Positions 8,715 to 18,254 are shown, numbered from the stretch's first letter. The stretch is DNA of 64,000 nt from Bacillota bacterium (GCA_023416695.1 JAEZGY010000040.1:1-64000); one strand, 5' to 3'. Program-made: numbers and translations. The notes: generated by a model not told the origin, from the sequence alone.

Positions 8715-9383
8715 TTATTCTTTTTCTGTTAGTTCAATTAACTTTTCCATGGACAATAGGCGAACCCCGCCCCGAACCACTTCAACAATTCCCTCTTTGG
8801 AAAAATACTTAAGCATTCTAGAAACAACTTCTCTTGCACTTCCAAGATTAGATGCAATTTCTTCCTGGGTCATGTTAAGTTGACTAGTTCCCTCCAATTG
8901 AAATTGCTCCAGTAGAAACAGTGCCAGTCGCTTATCAAAACTCATAAACACAATCTGCTCTAGTACCCACATAACGTCGGACATTCTTGAACTGATTAAA
9001 TTACTTGTAAAATTAGCAACGGCTACTTCTTCCTTTTCCATCTCATCATATATCTTGGCAGGAATCCGTATTGCTTCAACTTCGGTTTCAGCTAGTATAT
9101 GCACATCAAAGGTAATATTCTTCATTAAACAAGAGGCAGAGAAAATACACACGTCCCGATCCATTAGACGAAACAAGGTAATTTCTTTACCTGACTCTGT
9201 GATCATATAAGCTTTAACTCTACCAGAGATTAATACGAACAAACCAGAGCATTGCTCTTCCCCTGCATGTAACAGCGTACCCTTATTAAATCTAGTCCTC
9301 TGTGAACTAGCTAATAAACGCTTCTTCCATAGAGTTGGAAGCTTCGTATAAAAGGGCAACATATCCATAAAAATTGTTTCCAT
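8715..9383 (-). CDS. Crp/Fnr-family transcriptional regulator
   Basis: The 222-residue protein has an N-terminal cyclic-nucleotide-type beta barrel (residues about 15-125), a long dimerisation helix and a C-terminal winged helix-turn-helix (recognition helix near SAREVVSRMLKYF). It lacks the N-terminal Cys cluster of FNR, so it should not carry an iron-sulfur cluster. It has Cys45, Cys79 and Cys85, the last two in DVCIFSASC, which could form a redox or persulfide switch. It lies just upstream of the CoA-disulfide reductase/thioredoxin operon, whose promoter has a Crp-like palindrome. A sulfur or redox-responsive activator role is therefore plausible. AAAGGGAG precedes the start. Confidence 0.88.
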   Translation of the reverse strand: METIFMDMLPFYTKLPTLWKKRLLASSQRTRFNKGTLLHAGEEQCSGLFVLISGRVKAYMITESGKEITLFRLMDRDVCIFSASCLMKNITFDVHILAETEVEAIRIPAKIYDEMEKEEVAVANFTSNLISSRMSDVMWVLEQIVFMSFDKRLALFLLEQFQLEGTSQLNMTQEEIASNLGSAREVVSRMLKYFSKEGIVEVVRGGVRLLSMEKLIELTEKE

Positions 9384-9402
9384 AACCTATCTCCCTTTAA
9401 TG

Positions 9403-10770
9403 TCAAACTAATTCCTTTTCTCTTGTGATATTCTTAATCCATTTATATTTTTTATAGTGACGATATATAATGGGCATTTTTGTAAACTCATCCATACTAA
9501 GGATAACAGAAATTGCAAGCACCGGTAATTTTAGTACAAAAGCGGCTAGAAATCCACAAGGTAAAATAACTAACCACATATTAATTGCATCGCAAATCAT
9601 ACCAAAACGGGAATCTCCTCCCGCGTAAAAGATACCAGCAATTACTGTAGAATTAATAGAGTTACCAATAATATAATAACTGTTTATTACTAACATCCAT
9701 TTCAAATATCCATTTGCCGTGTCACTTAGATTAATCACACCAGTAATAATTGGAGTTAATGCTAACAGAACTAGGCCTGAACCAACTCCTATAATAAGGG
9801 CTATTCTACAAAGGCGACTTCCATCCCTTTTTGCTCCTTCTAAATCATTACGTCCAAGTTTATTACCAACTAAAATTCCACTACCTGCTCCAAGCCCCCA
9901 ACAAAGGCTAGCACAGATATTCCTTCCTATTGTAGCGACTGAATTGGCTGCTGTGGCATCCGTACCTAAATGTCCCATGATAACAGAGTACATGGTAATT
10001 CCACCACCCCAGGCTAACTGGTTTCCTAACACAGGTAAGGAATACCTTATAAAATCCTTGTGAATGATACCCATTCTACTAAACATATAACGAAACCGCA
10101 AAGTAATACTAGTTTTTCTTATTAAAATGACAATGATACAAACTACTTCTGTACCAATTGCAATGTCGGTAGCCAAGGCTGCTCCTGCCGCACCAAGTGC
10201 CGGAAATCCCAATAACCCAAAAATAAATATTGCATTTAATATAAGATTAAGTACCACTGCCATTGCACCAATTATAGTACTCATTACTACTCGATCACAG
10301 GTTTTCATAATGCTTAAATAAACCTGTGATATGCTTGCCAACAAATAGGATATAGAAGCCACTTGTATGTACTCTGCTCCTATCTCTATTAGGGCAGAGT
10401 CAGAAGTAAATAACCTCATAATTAACTTAGGACAAGTAAAACCAGCTATTGTAAATACCAAACTGATGATAATGGCATACCTCATAGCAATTGCTAGTAT
10501 CTTCTCTACCGTCCTAGTATCTCTTTTCCCCCAATACTGGGCAGCTAGAATAGTTGCTCCTCCTGTTAATGCTCCATAAAACAAGCTAAGCACAAAGGAT
10601 ACCTGTGTAGCTAAGGAAACCGCTGAAAGGGAGTCTTGATTTAAAAACCCTAGCATAATAGCATCAGAGGCACCTACTGCAGAATATAGTAAGTTTTGCA
10701 AGGTAATAGGAATCACTAGCTTACGTAGATTACGATAAAACTCTTTATTTTCTTCTTTTTGTCTAAACAT
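9403..10770 (-). CDS. MATE-family efflux transporter
   Basis: The 455-residue protein has about twelve transmembrane segments in two repeated six-helix halves, the pattern of MatE cation/drug antiporters. Typical sequence features are the N-terminal VIPITLQNLLYSAVGASDAIM stretch and the internal copy around SLPVLGNQLAWGGG. It exports organic cations or metabolites in exchange for Na+ or H+. It lies 58 bases downstream of a LysR-type regulator on the same strand and may be part of the same transcript. The substrate is unknown. Confidence 0.88.
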   Translation of the reverse strand: MFRQKEENKEFYRNLRKLVIPITLQNLLYSAVGASDAIMLGFLNQDSLSAVSLATQVSFVLSLFYGALTGGATILAAQYWGKRDTRTVEKILAIAMRYAIIISLVFTIAGFTCPKLIMRLFTSDSALIEIGAEYIQVASISYLLASISQVYLSIMKTCDRVVMSTIIGAMAVVLNLILNAIFIFGLLGFPALGAAGAALATDIAIGTEVVCIIVILIRKTSITLRFRYMFSRMGIIHKDFIRYSLPVLGNQLAWGGGITMYSVIMGHLGTDATAANSVATIGRNICASLCWGLGAGSGILVGNKLGRNDLEGAKRDGSRLCRIALIIGVGSGLVLLALTPIITGVINLSDTANGYLKWMLVINSYYIIGNSINSTVIAGIFYAGGDSRFGMICDAINMWLVILPCGFLAAFVLKLPVLAISVILSMDEFTKMPIIYRHYKKYKWIKNITREKELV

Positions 10771-10828
10771 AATAATCCTCTCTCATTATCCGAATATACC
10801 GAAATACATTAGAGGAGATAGGTGAGGA

Positions 10829-11737
10829 TTATAGTACCTTATCCTTGTATTTTAAAAGTTCTGTATGATAAAGCTGTCCCATCTGGCTTAATGCTGTATT
10901 TTTACGCTTTACATAACCGATACTCATATTTTCTTCTACCTCTAATGGTATTGCTACATATTCACTACCATTTAGTTCTTCACAGATGATTCCTGAGCAT
11001 AAAGTATAACCATTTAATCCCACCATAAGATTTAAAAAGGTAGCACGATCACTTGCTTTAATACTGCGTTTATAATCATAGGTGCTTAACACTTCTTCTG
11101 CCAAATAAAAGGAATTGTTATCCCCTTGGTCAAAGGTCAAACAAGGATATTCTTCTAATTCCTCCATCGTTAATGAAGTCTTTTCTGCAAGGGGATTGCC
11201 CTTCCATAGATACACATAGGTATTGCACTCAAATAGTGGCGTAAACTCTAGATTCATCTCATGAAATAATTTATTTAAGATTTTCTGATTAAAGTCATTC
11301 CTATAAATAACCCCAATCTCACTTTTATAATTCTTTACATTCTCAAGGACTTCAAATGTCTTTGTCTCATAGACAGCAAATTCATACTCATCCATTCCAA
11401 ACTGTTTCACCAACTCTACAAACGCTTTTACTGCAAAAGTATAATGCTGCATAGAAACGGAGAATTTCTTTTTTACAGATTTTTTTTCTATATATCGCTG
11501 ATCAATTAAACGGTATTGGTCAAGGACCTGTCTAGCATACCCTAAAAATTCATTGCCCTCAGGAGTTACCGTAATACCACGATTTGAACGTGTAAAAATA
11601 GTGATACCGATTTCCTCTTCTAAATCCTTTATGGTACCAGATAAACTTGGCTGAGAAACATAAAGCTGTTGGGCTGCTTTATTCATGGAATTACAGTCTG
11701 CTATTGTTACCGCACATTTTATTTGTTGCAAGGTCAT
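10829..11737 (-). CDS. LysR-family transcriptional regulator
   Basis: The protein has 302 residues. Residues 1-60 are the LysR helix-turn-helix (MNKAAQQLYVSQPSLSGTIK), followed by a linker helix and a two-lobed inducer-binding domain (about 90-295). The start is ATG 11737, six bases after GGGGG; an ATG at 11743 overlaps that site. It lies just upstream of the MATE pump on the same strand, so it may activate the pump in response to a small ligand. It is divergent from an AraC regulator at 11960 across about 220 bases. Confidence 0.88.
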   Translation of the reverse strand: MTLQQIKCAVTIADCNSMNKAAQQLYVSQPSLSGTIKDLEEEIGITIFTRSNRGITVTPEGNEFLGYARQVLDQYRLIDQRYIEKKSVKKKFSVSMQHYTFAVKAFVELVKQFGMDEYEFAVYETKTFEVLENVKNYKSEIGVIYRNDFNQKILNKLFHEMNLEFTPLFECNTYVYLWKGNPLAEKTSLTMEELEEYPCLTFDQGDNNSFYLAEEVLSTYDYKRSIKASDRATFLNLMVGLNGYTLCSGIICEELNGSEYVAIPLEVEENMSIGYVKRKNTALSQMGQLYHTELLKYKDKVL

Positions 11738-11959
11738 ATTCATCCCCCAGTTTCTATCATACTGCTATTATTGTAACACGATAACACTTACTGTTCAATT
11801 CCACTTATTTTATCACTCTTACACCCTAAAACCCCCTGTTTTATAAAGTAGTGCACATAATTCTTATATGTACTATAATAATATTACGCCAAGAACCCGA
11901 TATCTATTAAAATAGTAGATTCTTATATAACAATCGTATGTATTATAAAGGAGTAACAT

Positions 11960-12841
11960 ATGGGTGTACTAAATCTTAATAAAGACCAATCAGAAAATAT
12001 CTATTACAATTTTCCAGACTTTCCTGTAATGGCAAAGGTAGGAAACCTATCCTTTTATCCTCAAATGAGGTCTGCTAGCCATTGGCATAACGATTTTGAG
12101 TTTATAATGTCATTGGAAGATGAAATTGGCTATGAAGTCAATGGACAAGAATACACACTAATCCCTGGCCAAGGAATGTTTATCAATTCTAGACAACTAC
12201 ATAGTGTATTTTCCATTACGCAGAAGGATGGCAAATATATGTGTATTCTAATTCCACCAGATATGTTCTGTCCTGCTAAACGAATTCAAACTACCTATTT
12301 AGACCCAATCTGTAAAGATATTGAGCATCCCATGATTCTACTTTCCCAAGCCACTCCTTGGCAAAGTACTATCCTATCTTACATGAGTGACATATATCGA
12401 GAATTTGTTAAAGAGGAAGATGGTTTCGAGCTTCGTGTTATGGGAGTTGCTCATATGTTGCTTATGACACTTTATAAGAATATGAATGATGCAACCGTTA
12501 TGGATGCGTCTCTTAATCGTAGAACCCTTGCCCTACACCAAATGATTGGGTACATCCAATCGAATTATCAGAATAAAATCACCTTAAATAGCATTGCAAA
12601 TGCTGGTAAAGTATGTCGTAGTACCTGTTGTGAGATTTTTCAATCCCTCTTACATACAAGCCCAATCATCTATCTTGCCAACTACCGTATTGAAAAAAGC
12701 ATTGAAAGTTTAACCTATTCCAATAAGCCAATCACAGAAATCGCTTTTGAGTGTGGTTTTAATGGATCTAGCTATTACACTGAGCTATTTCACCGAAAGA
12801 CAGGAGAAACCCCTTCGGAATACCGTAGCCGCATTAGATAA
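11960..12841 (+). CDS. AraC-family regulator with cupin sensor
   Basis: The 293-residue protein has an N-terminal cupin-like ligand domain (residues about 20-110, with SASHWHNDFEFIMSLE) and two C-terminal AraC helix-turn-helix motifs (about 190-290, ending IAFECGFNGSSYYTELFHR). Such proteins usually respond to sugars or other small effectors. An AAAGGAG ribosome site lies before the ATG. It is divergent from the LysR gene and convergent with the polysaccharide deacetylase at 12850. No neighbour clearly identifies its target. HTH confidence is high and ligand unknown. Confidence 0.88.
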   Translation: MGVLNLNKDQSENIYYNFPDFPVMAKVGNLSFYPQMRSASHWHNDFEFIMSLEDEIGYEVNGQEYTLIPGQGMFINSRQLHSVFSITQKDGKYMCILIPPDMFCPAKRIQTTYLDPICKDIEHPMILLSQATPWQSTILSYMSDIYREFVKEEDGFELRVMGVAHMLLMTLYKNMNDATVMDASLNRRTLALHQMIGYIQSNYQNKITLNSIANAGKVCRSTCCEIFQSLLHTSPIIYLANYRIEKSIESLTYSNKPITEIAFECGFNGSSYYTELFHRKTGETPSEYRSRIR

Positions 12842-12849
12842 TCAACACA

Positions 12850-13854
12850 CTACAACCTTGTATACACATGATGTGATTTTAATGTAACCTTTTTTATTGC
12901 AGCCAGTTCTGATACAGTGACGAGTTGATACCCTTTCTTAATTAGGAGCGGAACCAGATACTGTACAGCACTGGCTGTTGTGTAATATGTCTCATGCATA
13001 AGGACTATGGCACCATCTAACTCACCATTTGACTCTGCTGTTAATATGGTATCTATTATATCCTCTGTTGAAACCCCATCCCAGTCTCTTGAGTCTATAC
13101 TACAAGAAATGATTGGTGTCTCTATCGCCTTACATATCATTTCATTACAGGACAAATAAGGAAGTCTTGTGTGATAAGCTGAATCACCGGTAATTTTAGC
13201 CAATAACTCATTGGTTGTATTTAATTCTTCCCCTATTTCCTCTTTAGAAAGTTTCGTAAACTCTCGATGGGATAAACCATGATTTCCTATTTCACATCCT
13301 ATACTTTTCGCATACTCAATTTCTTTTTGATTCTCTTTATTAATCTTTTCTCCCACGTAGAAAAATGTTGCATGTTGTTCATGCTCTTTTAGGGTATGTA
13401 AGATACTCATTGCACTAGACTCTTTAGCAAATTCCAAAGGCCCATCGTCAAAAGTAAGGGCAACTACTTTTACCTCTTGCTCTTCCATTTTCACTAAACT
13501 ATCGTACAACTTATATAACTTTTGTGTTCCATTCTCCAGAATGTAGTAGTGCCTAATATAAGGAATTAGTAGGCAAATAAATAGTAACAAAAGCACCAAT
13601 GCACCTAATGAAACATAGGTCATAACAACCACAAATGCCATAATTGTCATTATGGCAAATAAAACAGTAACAATAAGATGTACTAGTCGTTCGTGCTGAA
13701 AGAATCCTATCTGAGTAAGTAGTTCAGTCTTCTCTTTCTCAATTAAAGAGCTTACAGGAATTGTGCCTCCTTGACTTTTATTTTTAGAAATAGCAGTCAG
13801 TTCATTTACTCTGCTCTCTATGTACTTTATATAGCTTTTAAGTCTTTCCTCCAT
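12850..13854 (-). CDS. Membrane polysaccharide deacetylase (NodB domain)
   Basis: The protein has 334 residues. A cytoplasmic-looking N-terminus (about 1-70) is followed by two adjacent transmembrane helices (about 72-118), a short linker and a NodB homology domain (about 140-330). Catalytic motifs are visible: TFDDGP (metal-binding Asp pair), NHGLSH (metal-binding His pair), RLPY in place of RPPYG, and LMHETYY in place of the usual L-HD. Family members remove N-acetyl or O-acetyl groups from peptidoglycan or other glycans. A hairpin of two helices would leave the NodB domain on the same side as the N-terminus, which is odd for a wall enzyme. The start follows AAAGGGGG; an ATG at 13881 lies before that site. 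Confidence 0.82.
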   Translation of the reverse strand: MEERLKSYIKYIESRVNELTAISKNKSQGGTIPVSSLIEKEKTELLTQIGFFQHERLVHLIVTVLFAIMTIMAFVVVMTYVSLGALVLLLLFICLLIPYIRHYYILENGTQKLYKLYDSLVKMEEQEVKVVALTFDDGPLEFAKESSAMSILHTLKEHEQHATFFYVGEKINKENQKEIEYAKSIGCEIGNHGLSHREFTKLSKEEIGEELNTTNELLAKITGDSAYHTRLPYLSCNEMICKAIETPIISCSIDSRDWDGVSTEDIIDTILTAESNGELDGAIVLMHETYYTTASAVQYLVPLLIKKGYQLVTVSELAAIKKVTLKSHHVYTRL

Positions 13855-14014
13855 AAGATCCCCCTTTTCCCATATTATCACTATTTTATCATTTTATGTC
13901 AAAAATAGAAAGTGAGATATCTATTGACCTAGAGAAAATAGTGGTTTACTATTATTATATCGAACATATATTCTGCTTTCAATAACACTCATAGAAAGGA
14001 TGGTAAGAAATAAG

Positions 14015-14830
14015 ATGCCATATAAGGAAGGTAGGGGAACAAAGCTTTACTATAAGATAATAGGAGAAGGAATTCCTACCGTCATCCTACACGGCTGGGG
14101 AGTTGACCACAGACTTATGACGGGGTGTATGGAACCAGTTTTTGATCAAGCAGGAGGTGATTTTAAGCGTATATACATAGATCTGCCCGGCATGGGGTTA
14201 TCAAAACCCGGGAAGGACATCCATGACTCCCATGACATATTAAGAATACTCTATGACCTACTAGATGAACTTATTCCTGGTGAGCCATTTTTACTGATAG
14301 GGGAATCCTATAGTGGTTATTTAGCCAGAGGGATTTTAAAAGAGCGAATGTCTTTAGTTAAGGGTCTAATACTTCTCTGTCCATTAATGGTACCTGGAAT
14401 TCGTCAGGGGACAGTAGTCCCTTATACAGTAATAGAGTGTGACCATTCTTTTCTTTCTACTCTAAGTCAAACGGAAAGAGACAGCTTTACCTATCTTAAT
14501 GTTCGACTAACAAAGGAAGTATGGGAACGATTTAAAGAACAGGTGCAAAGCGGCATCCTTACACAAGACTCTCACTTTTTAACTGAAGTACTACAAGCAG
14601 AATTACCGTATGACGTTGATGAACTCCCCAAACCATACATGGGACCTACTTTAATTATTACAGGAAAGCAAGATACGGAAGTAGGTTATATGGACCAATT
14701 TGAGTTACAAAAACAATATTGTAATGGAACATATATAGCCATAGCTTATGGTGGACATGGCGTACAGATTGAGCAACCTGAGATATTTACAGGGGTTGTT
14801 AAGGGTTGGTTAGATGCTCACTTTTCTTAA
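14015..14830 (+). CDS. Alpha/beta hydrolase
   Basis: The roughly 271-residue alpha/beta-hydrolase fold protein has an HGWGVDHR oxyanion region, a GESYSG nucleophile elbow (Ser) and a C-terminal GGHGVQIEQPE segment giving the catalytic His. It may be an esterase, lipase or C-C hydrolase; the family is too broad to name a substrate. The start at 14015 is chosen over 14000 because the latter ATG overlaps the AAAGG ribosome site. It is a monocistronic gene ending at a long bidirectional terminator. Confidence 0.8.
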   Translation: MPYKEGRGTKLYYKIIGEGIPTVILHGWGVDHRLMTGCMEPVFDQAGGDFKRIYIDLPGMGLSKPGKDIHDSHDILRILYDLLDELIPGEPFLLIGESYSGYLARGILKERMSLVKGLILLCPLMVPGIRQGTVVPYTVIECDHSFLSTLSQTERDSFTYLNVRLTKEVWERFKEQVQSGILTQDSHFLTEVLQAELPYDVDELPKPYMGPTLIITGKQDTEVGYMDQFELQKQYCNGTYIAIAYGGHGVQIEQPEIFTGVVKGWLDAHFS

Positions 14831-14913
14831 TACTACCTTTCCTTATCATTTAAACCGAGTCACACGAGACATATTTACATATTGTTGCAATACCATTCCT
14901 TATGTAATATATA

Positions 14914-14947
14914 AAAGGCTTTCTATGATTTCTCATAGAAAGCCTTT
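14914..14947. terminator. Bidirectional terminator between convergent genes
   Basis: A perfect 15-base stem, AAAGGCTTTCTATGA (14914-14928) with TCATAGAAAGCCTTT (14933-14947), and a four-base loop. A/T runs flank it on both sides, so it can serve both the hydrolase (plus) and the 78-residue protein gene (minus). Confidence 0.85.
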
Positions 14948-14968
14948 ATGTATTATCTTACTTCATTG

Positions 14969-15205
14969 TTATGCATTCATAATATACTCTAAAATCTTCT
15001 TTGTATCCTCTGGCTCATATGCTACAATCTCAATCTCAGGGATCTGTGCAGAGGCAGCAAAAATAGTGGTTAAGGATACATACTGGCAAAGCTTAGATTT
15101 TAAATTTAAGCGGTCACCTTCATCTGTCACTAATTCAACTTTTCCTACACAACTATCTATTACTTTCATTAGTCCTGCAGGATTTTCAATATTAGATAAT
15201 TTCAT
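14969..15205 (-). CDS. Small conserved-looking protein, unknown
   Basis: The 78-residue cytoplasmic protein starts at an ATG with GGAGG eleven bases upstream. It has a balanced composition with no membrane segment and reads as an alternating alpha/beta domain (GKVELVTDEGDRLNLKSK, then a C-terminal helix). The good ribosome site and its own terminator indicate a real gene. Similar short proteins occur in Lachnospiraceae, but I do not know a function. A small inverted repeat (CTAGTGAT at 15242-15249 with ATCACTAG at 15258-15265) lies upstream and could be an operator. Confidence 0.7.
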   Translation of the reverse strand: MKLSNIENPAGLMKVIDSCVGKVELVTDEGDRLNLKSKLCQYVSLTTIFAASAQIPEIEIVAYEPEDTKKILEYIMNA

Positions 15206-15341
15206 GTCATACCTCCATATTCGAATTAAAGTTGGAAGCTCCTAGTGATTATCAGTTATCACTAGATTTCCATCTAAAGTATATCACTATTTTTATTACT
15301 TGGCAACCATTTACAAACCTTATACCTAAAGGCCTTACCTC

Positions 15342-16136
15342 TTAGGATAAAAGCGCTTTATCACTTACAACGCCATCTTCACTTAACTCAGAGAATTTTT
15401 GAAGTAGATCTGGTACGGTTAAGTTCTTCTTTTCTTCACCTGCAATATCTAATATAATTTTACCTTCATTCATCATAATTAAACGATTTCCATTTTTAAT
15501 GGCATCCTTCATATTATGAGTAATCATAAGAGTAGTAAGATTATTCTCAGTTATTATTTTATTGGTGGTAGCCAATACTTTTTGTGCGGTCTTTGGATCT
15601 AGTGCTGCGGTATGTTCATCTAAAAGTAACAATTTCGGCTTTTTCATAGTAGCCATAAGTAAAGTCAATGCCTGACGTTGTCCACCAGATAGTAGACCAA
15701 CCTTTGAAGACATTCTATACTCAAGTCCTAATTCTAACTGTGCAAGTAGAACTTCAAACTCTTCTCTCTCAGCCACTGTAATTCCTCTACGAAGACCTCT
15801 AAACTTGCCTCTTCTATAGGCTAATGCCATATTTTCATCAATCTGCATAGAAGCAACCGTTCCCATCATAGGATCCTGAAAAACACGGCCTAAAAAGCTA
15901 GCTCTCTTGTGTTCAGACATCTTACTTACATCTATGTCATCTATAAGAATTTGTCCTTGATCCACTTGCCAAGTCCCAGCAAGAGCATTTAACAGTGTGG
16001 ATTTACCAGCGCCATTACCACCAATTACAGTAACGAAATCGCCTTCCCTTAATTCCAAAGATAGATTATTTAATGCTACTTTCTCATTGATTGTACCAGG
16101 ATTAAAGGTTTTATAAATGTTATTTACTTTAAGCAT
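15342..16136 (-). CDS. ABC importer ATP-binding protein (TrpXYZ-type)
   Basis: The 264-residue nucleotide-binding subunit has Walker A GGNGAGKSTLLN (about residue 40), signature LLSGGQRQALTLL, Walker B LLLLDEHTAALDP with His in place of the usual Pro, and the H-loop ITHNMKD. It drives the permease encoded two bases upstream and the lipoprotein upstream of that. The three together form the uncharacterised TrpX/ABC_sub_bind importer group, often found near tryptophan or tyrosine genes in Firmicutes. An AAGGAGG ribosome site is present. Confidence 0.88.
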   Translation of the reverse strand: MLKVNNIYKTFNPGTINEKVALNNLSLELREGDFVTVIGGNGAGKSTLLNALAGTWQVDQGQILIDDIDVSKMSEHKRASFLGRVFQDPMMGTVASMQIDENMALAYRRGKFRGLRRGITVAEREEFEVLLAQLELGLEYRMSSKVGLLSGGQRQALTLLMATMKKPKLLLLDEHTAALDPKTAQKVLATTNKIITENNLTTLMITHNMKDAIKNGNRLIMMNEGKIILDIAGEEKKNLTVPDLLQKFSELSEDGVVSDKALLS

Positions 16137-16137
16137 C

Positions 16138-17052
16138 TTACTCTACCTCCTTAATCATTGGTTTGGCAAAGTACTTTTTCTTCCAGTATGGTACAGCTAA
16201 GAAAACTGCAACAATAATTGCTGCTAAGAGCTTTAGCAAATCCTTATCAACACCTAACCATACGACAAATGCATATATCACTTGATATATCACGCTACCA
16301 ATTGCAACAGCTAACAGTTTAAGTGCAAAATTATGAAAAATTCTACTAAAAATAACATTTCCGATTACTACCGCTGCAAGACCAATAACAATGGCACCAC
16401 GACCCATATTAACATCAGCAAAACCTTGGAACTGTGCTAATAGTGCACTGGATAAGGCTACAATTCCGTTAGAAATCATAAGCCCAATGATTTTATTATT
16501 AGAAGTATTAATGCCTTGGGCACGACTCATGTTAGGATTACCACCAGTGGCACGAATAGAGCAACCTCTTTCCGTTCCAAAAAACCAGTAAAGAATGGCA
16601 ATTAAAGCAAAAACAAAAATAGCTGCCACTAAAATTGGATTCTGTAAAGTAAAATCCCAAACATTTCTTAAAGACACTAATAAATCATACTTGTTAGAGC
16701 TAATAGGGTGATTTGCCTTTCCCATAATCTTTAGGTTTATGGAATATAAAGCATACTGTGTTAGTATTCCGGCTAAGATAGCAGGAATTCCCATAAAGGT
16801 ATGAAAAACGCCTGTTAAAAGACCGGCTAACATACCAGCTAAAAGAGCTACTAATAAACATACCCAAATATTATACCCATTTGCAATCATCACAGCACAT
16901 ACTGCTCCACCTGTACACATAGTACCATCTACAGTAAGATCTGCCACATCTAATACTTTATAGGTGATATAAACCCCTATTGCCATAATCCCCCAGATCA
17001 GGCCTTGAGCTATCGCTCCAGGCATTGAATAAGCCAACGCCATTAAATCCAT
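16138..17052 (-). CDS. ABC importer permease (TrpY-type, BPD_transp_2-like)
   Basis: The 304-residue protein has about eight to nine transmembrane helices, in the branched-chain amino acid/sugar permease superfamily. The coupling region GCSIRATGGNPNMSRAQGIN is typical of these permeases. It sits between the ATPase gene (two-base gap) and the substrate-binding lipoprotein gene, all in one operon. It moves the lipoprotein-captured ligand across the membrane. The ligand is not known; aromatic amino acids are suggested for relatives. Confidence 0.88.
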   Translation of the reverse strand: MDLMALAYSMPGAIAQGLIWGIMAIGVYITYKVLDVADLTVDGTMCTGGAVCAVMIANGYNIWVCLLVALLAGMLAGLLTGVFHTFMGIPAILAGILTQYALYSINLKIMGKANHPISSNKYDLLVSLRNVWDFTLQNPILVAAIFVFALIAILYWFFGTERGCSIRATGGNPNMSRAQGINTSNNKIIGLMISNGIVALSSALLAQFQGFADVNMGRGAIVIGLAAVVIGNVIFSRIFHNFALKLLAVAIGSVIYQVIYAFVVWLGVDKDLLKLLAAIIVAVFLAVPYWKKKYFAKPMIKEVE

Positions 17053-17076
17053 AATATTCCTCCAAAATCCTTTACG

Positions 17077-18081
17077 TTACTCTGCGATAGCTTCAAAACC
17101 ATCAGGTACTGTAATGTTAAGTGCTTCGCAGTTTGTCTTATTGTATTTTTTAGTTACCTTTGGTGCAAATTGCACTTCCATAGTCGATACATCTTTACCA
17201 TTTACCAATACTTCGTAAGCCATCTGTCCTGTAGTGTATCCTAAGTCATAATAACTAATGGAAAGCGTTGCAACACCACAACCCTTGCAAATACCTTCTT
17301 CTCCTGCAATAACTGGAATGCCTGCAGGCTTACAGATATTGTTGATAATCTCTGTATTAGAAGCTGCTGTATTATCTGTAGGAACATAAAGAACATCACA
17401 GCTACTTACGGCATTGGTAGCAACAGAAGCTATATCATTGGAATCTACAAAGGAGTAGTTTTCCACTTCGTAACCATATGGTTTTAAAAGTTCGGTCATT
17501 ACATCTACTTGATACTGAGAATTGGCTTCTGCAGAACAATATAACATACCAACTTTTTTTGCATTAGGGAATAACTCATTTAATAAAGCAGCCTGGTCCT
17601 TTAATGGAGCAAGATCAGAGGTACCAGAGATATTCATACCAGTAGTACCCTTCCAGTCATCAATATCTAATGCAGTTGCATAGTCTGTAATAGAAGTTCC
17701 TAAAATTGGAATAGTAGTTGTCCCTGCTGCTGCTGCCTGTAAAGGTGCAGTTGCATTTGCTAAAATCAAATCTACTTTAGCAGATACAAATCCATTTACT
17801 ATAGTGGCACAAGTTGCTGGATCTCCTTGCGCATTCTGTTCATCAAATTTTACCTTGTCACCTAATTTTTCTTTTAATGCATCCTTAAATCCTTTTGTTG
17901 CAGCATCTAATGCTTCATGCTGCACTAACTGAGCAATTCCAATTGTATATGTATCACCTGACTCCTTAGAATCATCGTTTGTTGTAGTAGTTTTTGAACT
18001 ACCACAAGCTGTTATGGATAGTACTAAAACAGTACTCATAAGTAATGCTACTATTGTTTTCATTTTCTTCGTTATCATCAT
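17077..18081 (-). CDS. ABC importer substrate-binding lipoprotein (TrpX-type)
   Basis: The 334-residue protein has a lipoprotein signal peptide (hydrophobic core VALLMSTVLVLSITAC, Cys as lipidation site), a Thr/Ser-rich linker and an ABC_sub_bind fold (residues about 45-325), the LacI-like two-lobe domain of TrpX proteins. It would capture the substrate at the outer membrane face and deliver it to the neighbouring permease. It is the first gene of the operon, behind an excellent promoter at 18111-18139. No T-box leader is visible, so control is not by tRNA. Confidence 0.9.
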   Translation of the reverse strand: MMITKKMKTIVALLMSTVLVLSITACGSSKTTTTNDDSKESGDTYTIGIAQLVQHEALDAATKGFKDALKEKLGDKVKFDEQNAQGDPATCATIVNGFVSAKVDLILANATAPLQAAAAGTTTIPILGTSITDYATALDIDDWKGTTGMNISGTSDLAPLKDQAALLNELFPNAKKVGMLYCSAEANSQYQVDVMTELLKPYGYEVENYSFVDSNDIASVATNAVSSCDVLYVPTDNTAASNTEIINNICKPAGIPVIAGEEGICKGCGVATLSISYYDLGYTTGQMAYEVLVNGKDVSTMEVQFAPKVTKKYNKTNCEALNITVPDGFEAIAE

Positions 18082-18110
18082 ATAATCCTCCTATCCTATA
18101 TTGATTTACG

Positions 18111-18139
18111 ATTTTAACACTTTAAACCGCTAATGTCAA
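18111..18139 (-). promoter_or_regulatory. SigA-type promoter of the ABC importer operon
   Basis: On the minus strand TTGACA (18139-18134), a 17-base spacer and TAAAAT (18116-18111). It lies 30 bases before the lipoprotein start codon, leaving a very short leader. Confidence 0.75.
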
Positions 18140-18220
18140 TGACAATGCGTACCATAATTATGAAATATTATATAAAACTCCATGAAGTTATATAAATCAA
18201 CTCATAAATCTACTAATAAT

Positions 18221-18254
18221 AAACAAAGGAGACCACCCTTTAAGCAGTCTCCTT
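18221..18254 (-). terminator. Terminator overlapping the ABC exporter stop codon
   Basis: The arms AAAGGAGAC (18225-18233) and GTCTCCTT (18247-18254) surround the stop codon at 18240-18242. On the minus strand the stem is followed by a T-rich stretch. It ends the CydCD-like operon. Confidence 0.65.

Noticed and set aside
18082..18239. Possible T-box leader before the Trp-type ABC importer
   Set aside because: The promoter lies only about 30 bases from the start codon, and no T-box sequence (such as TGGNACCGCG) is present.
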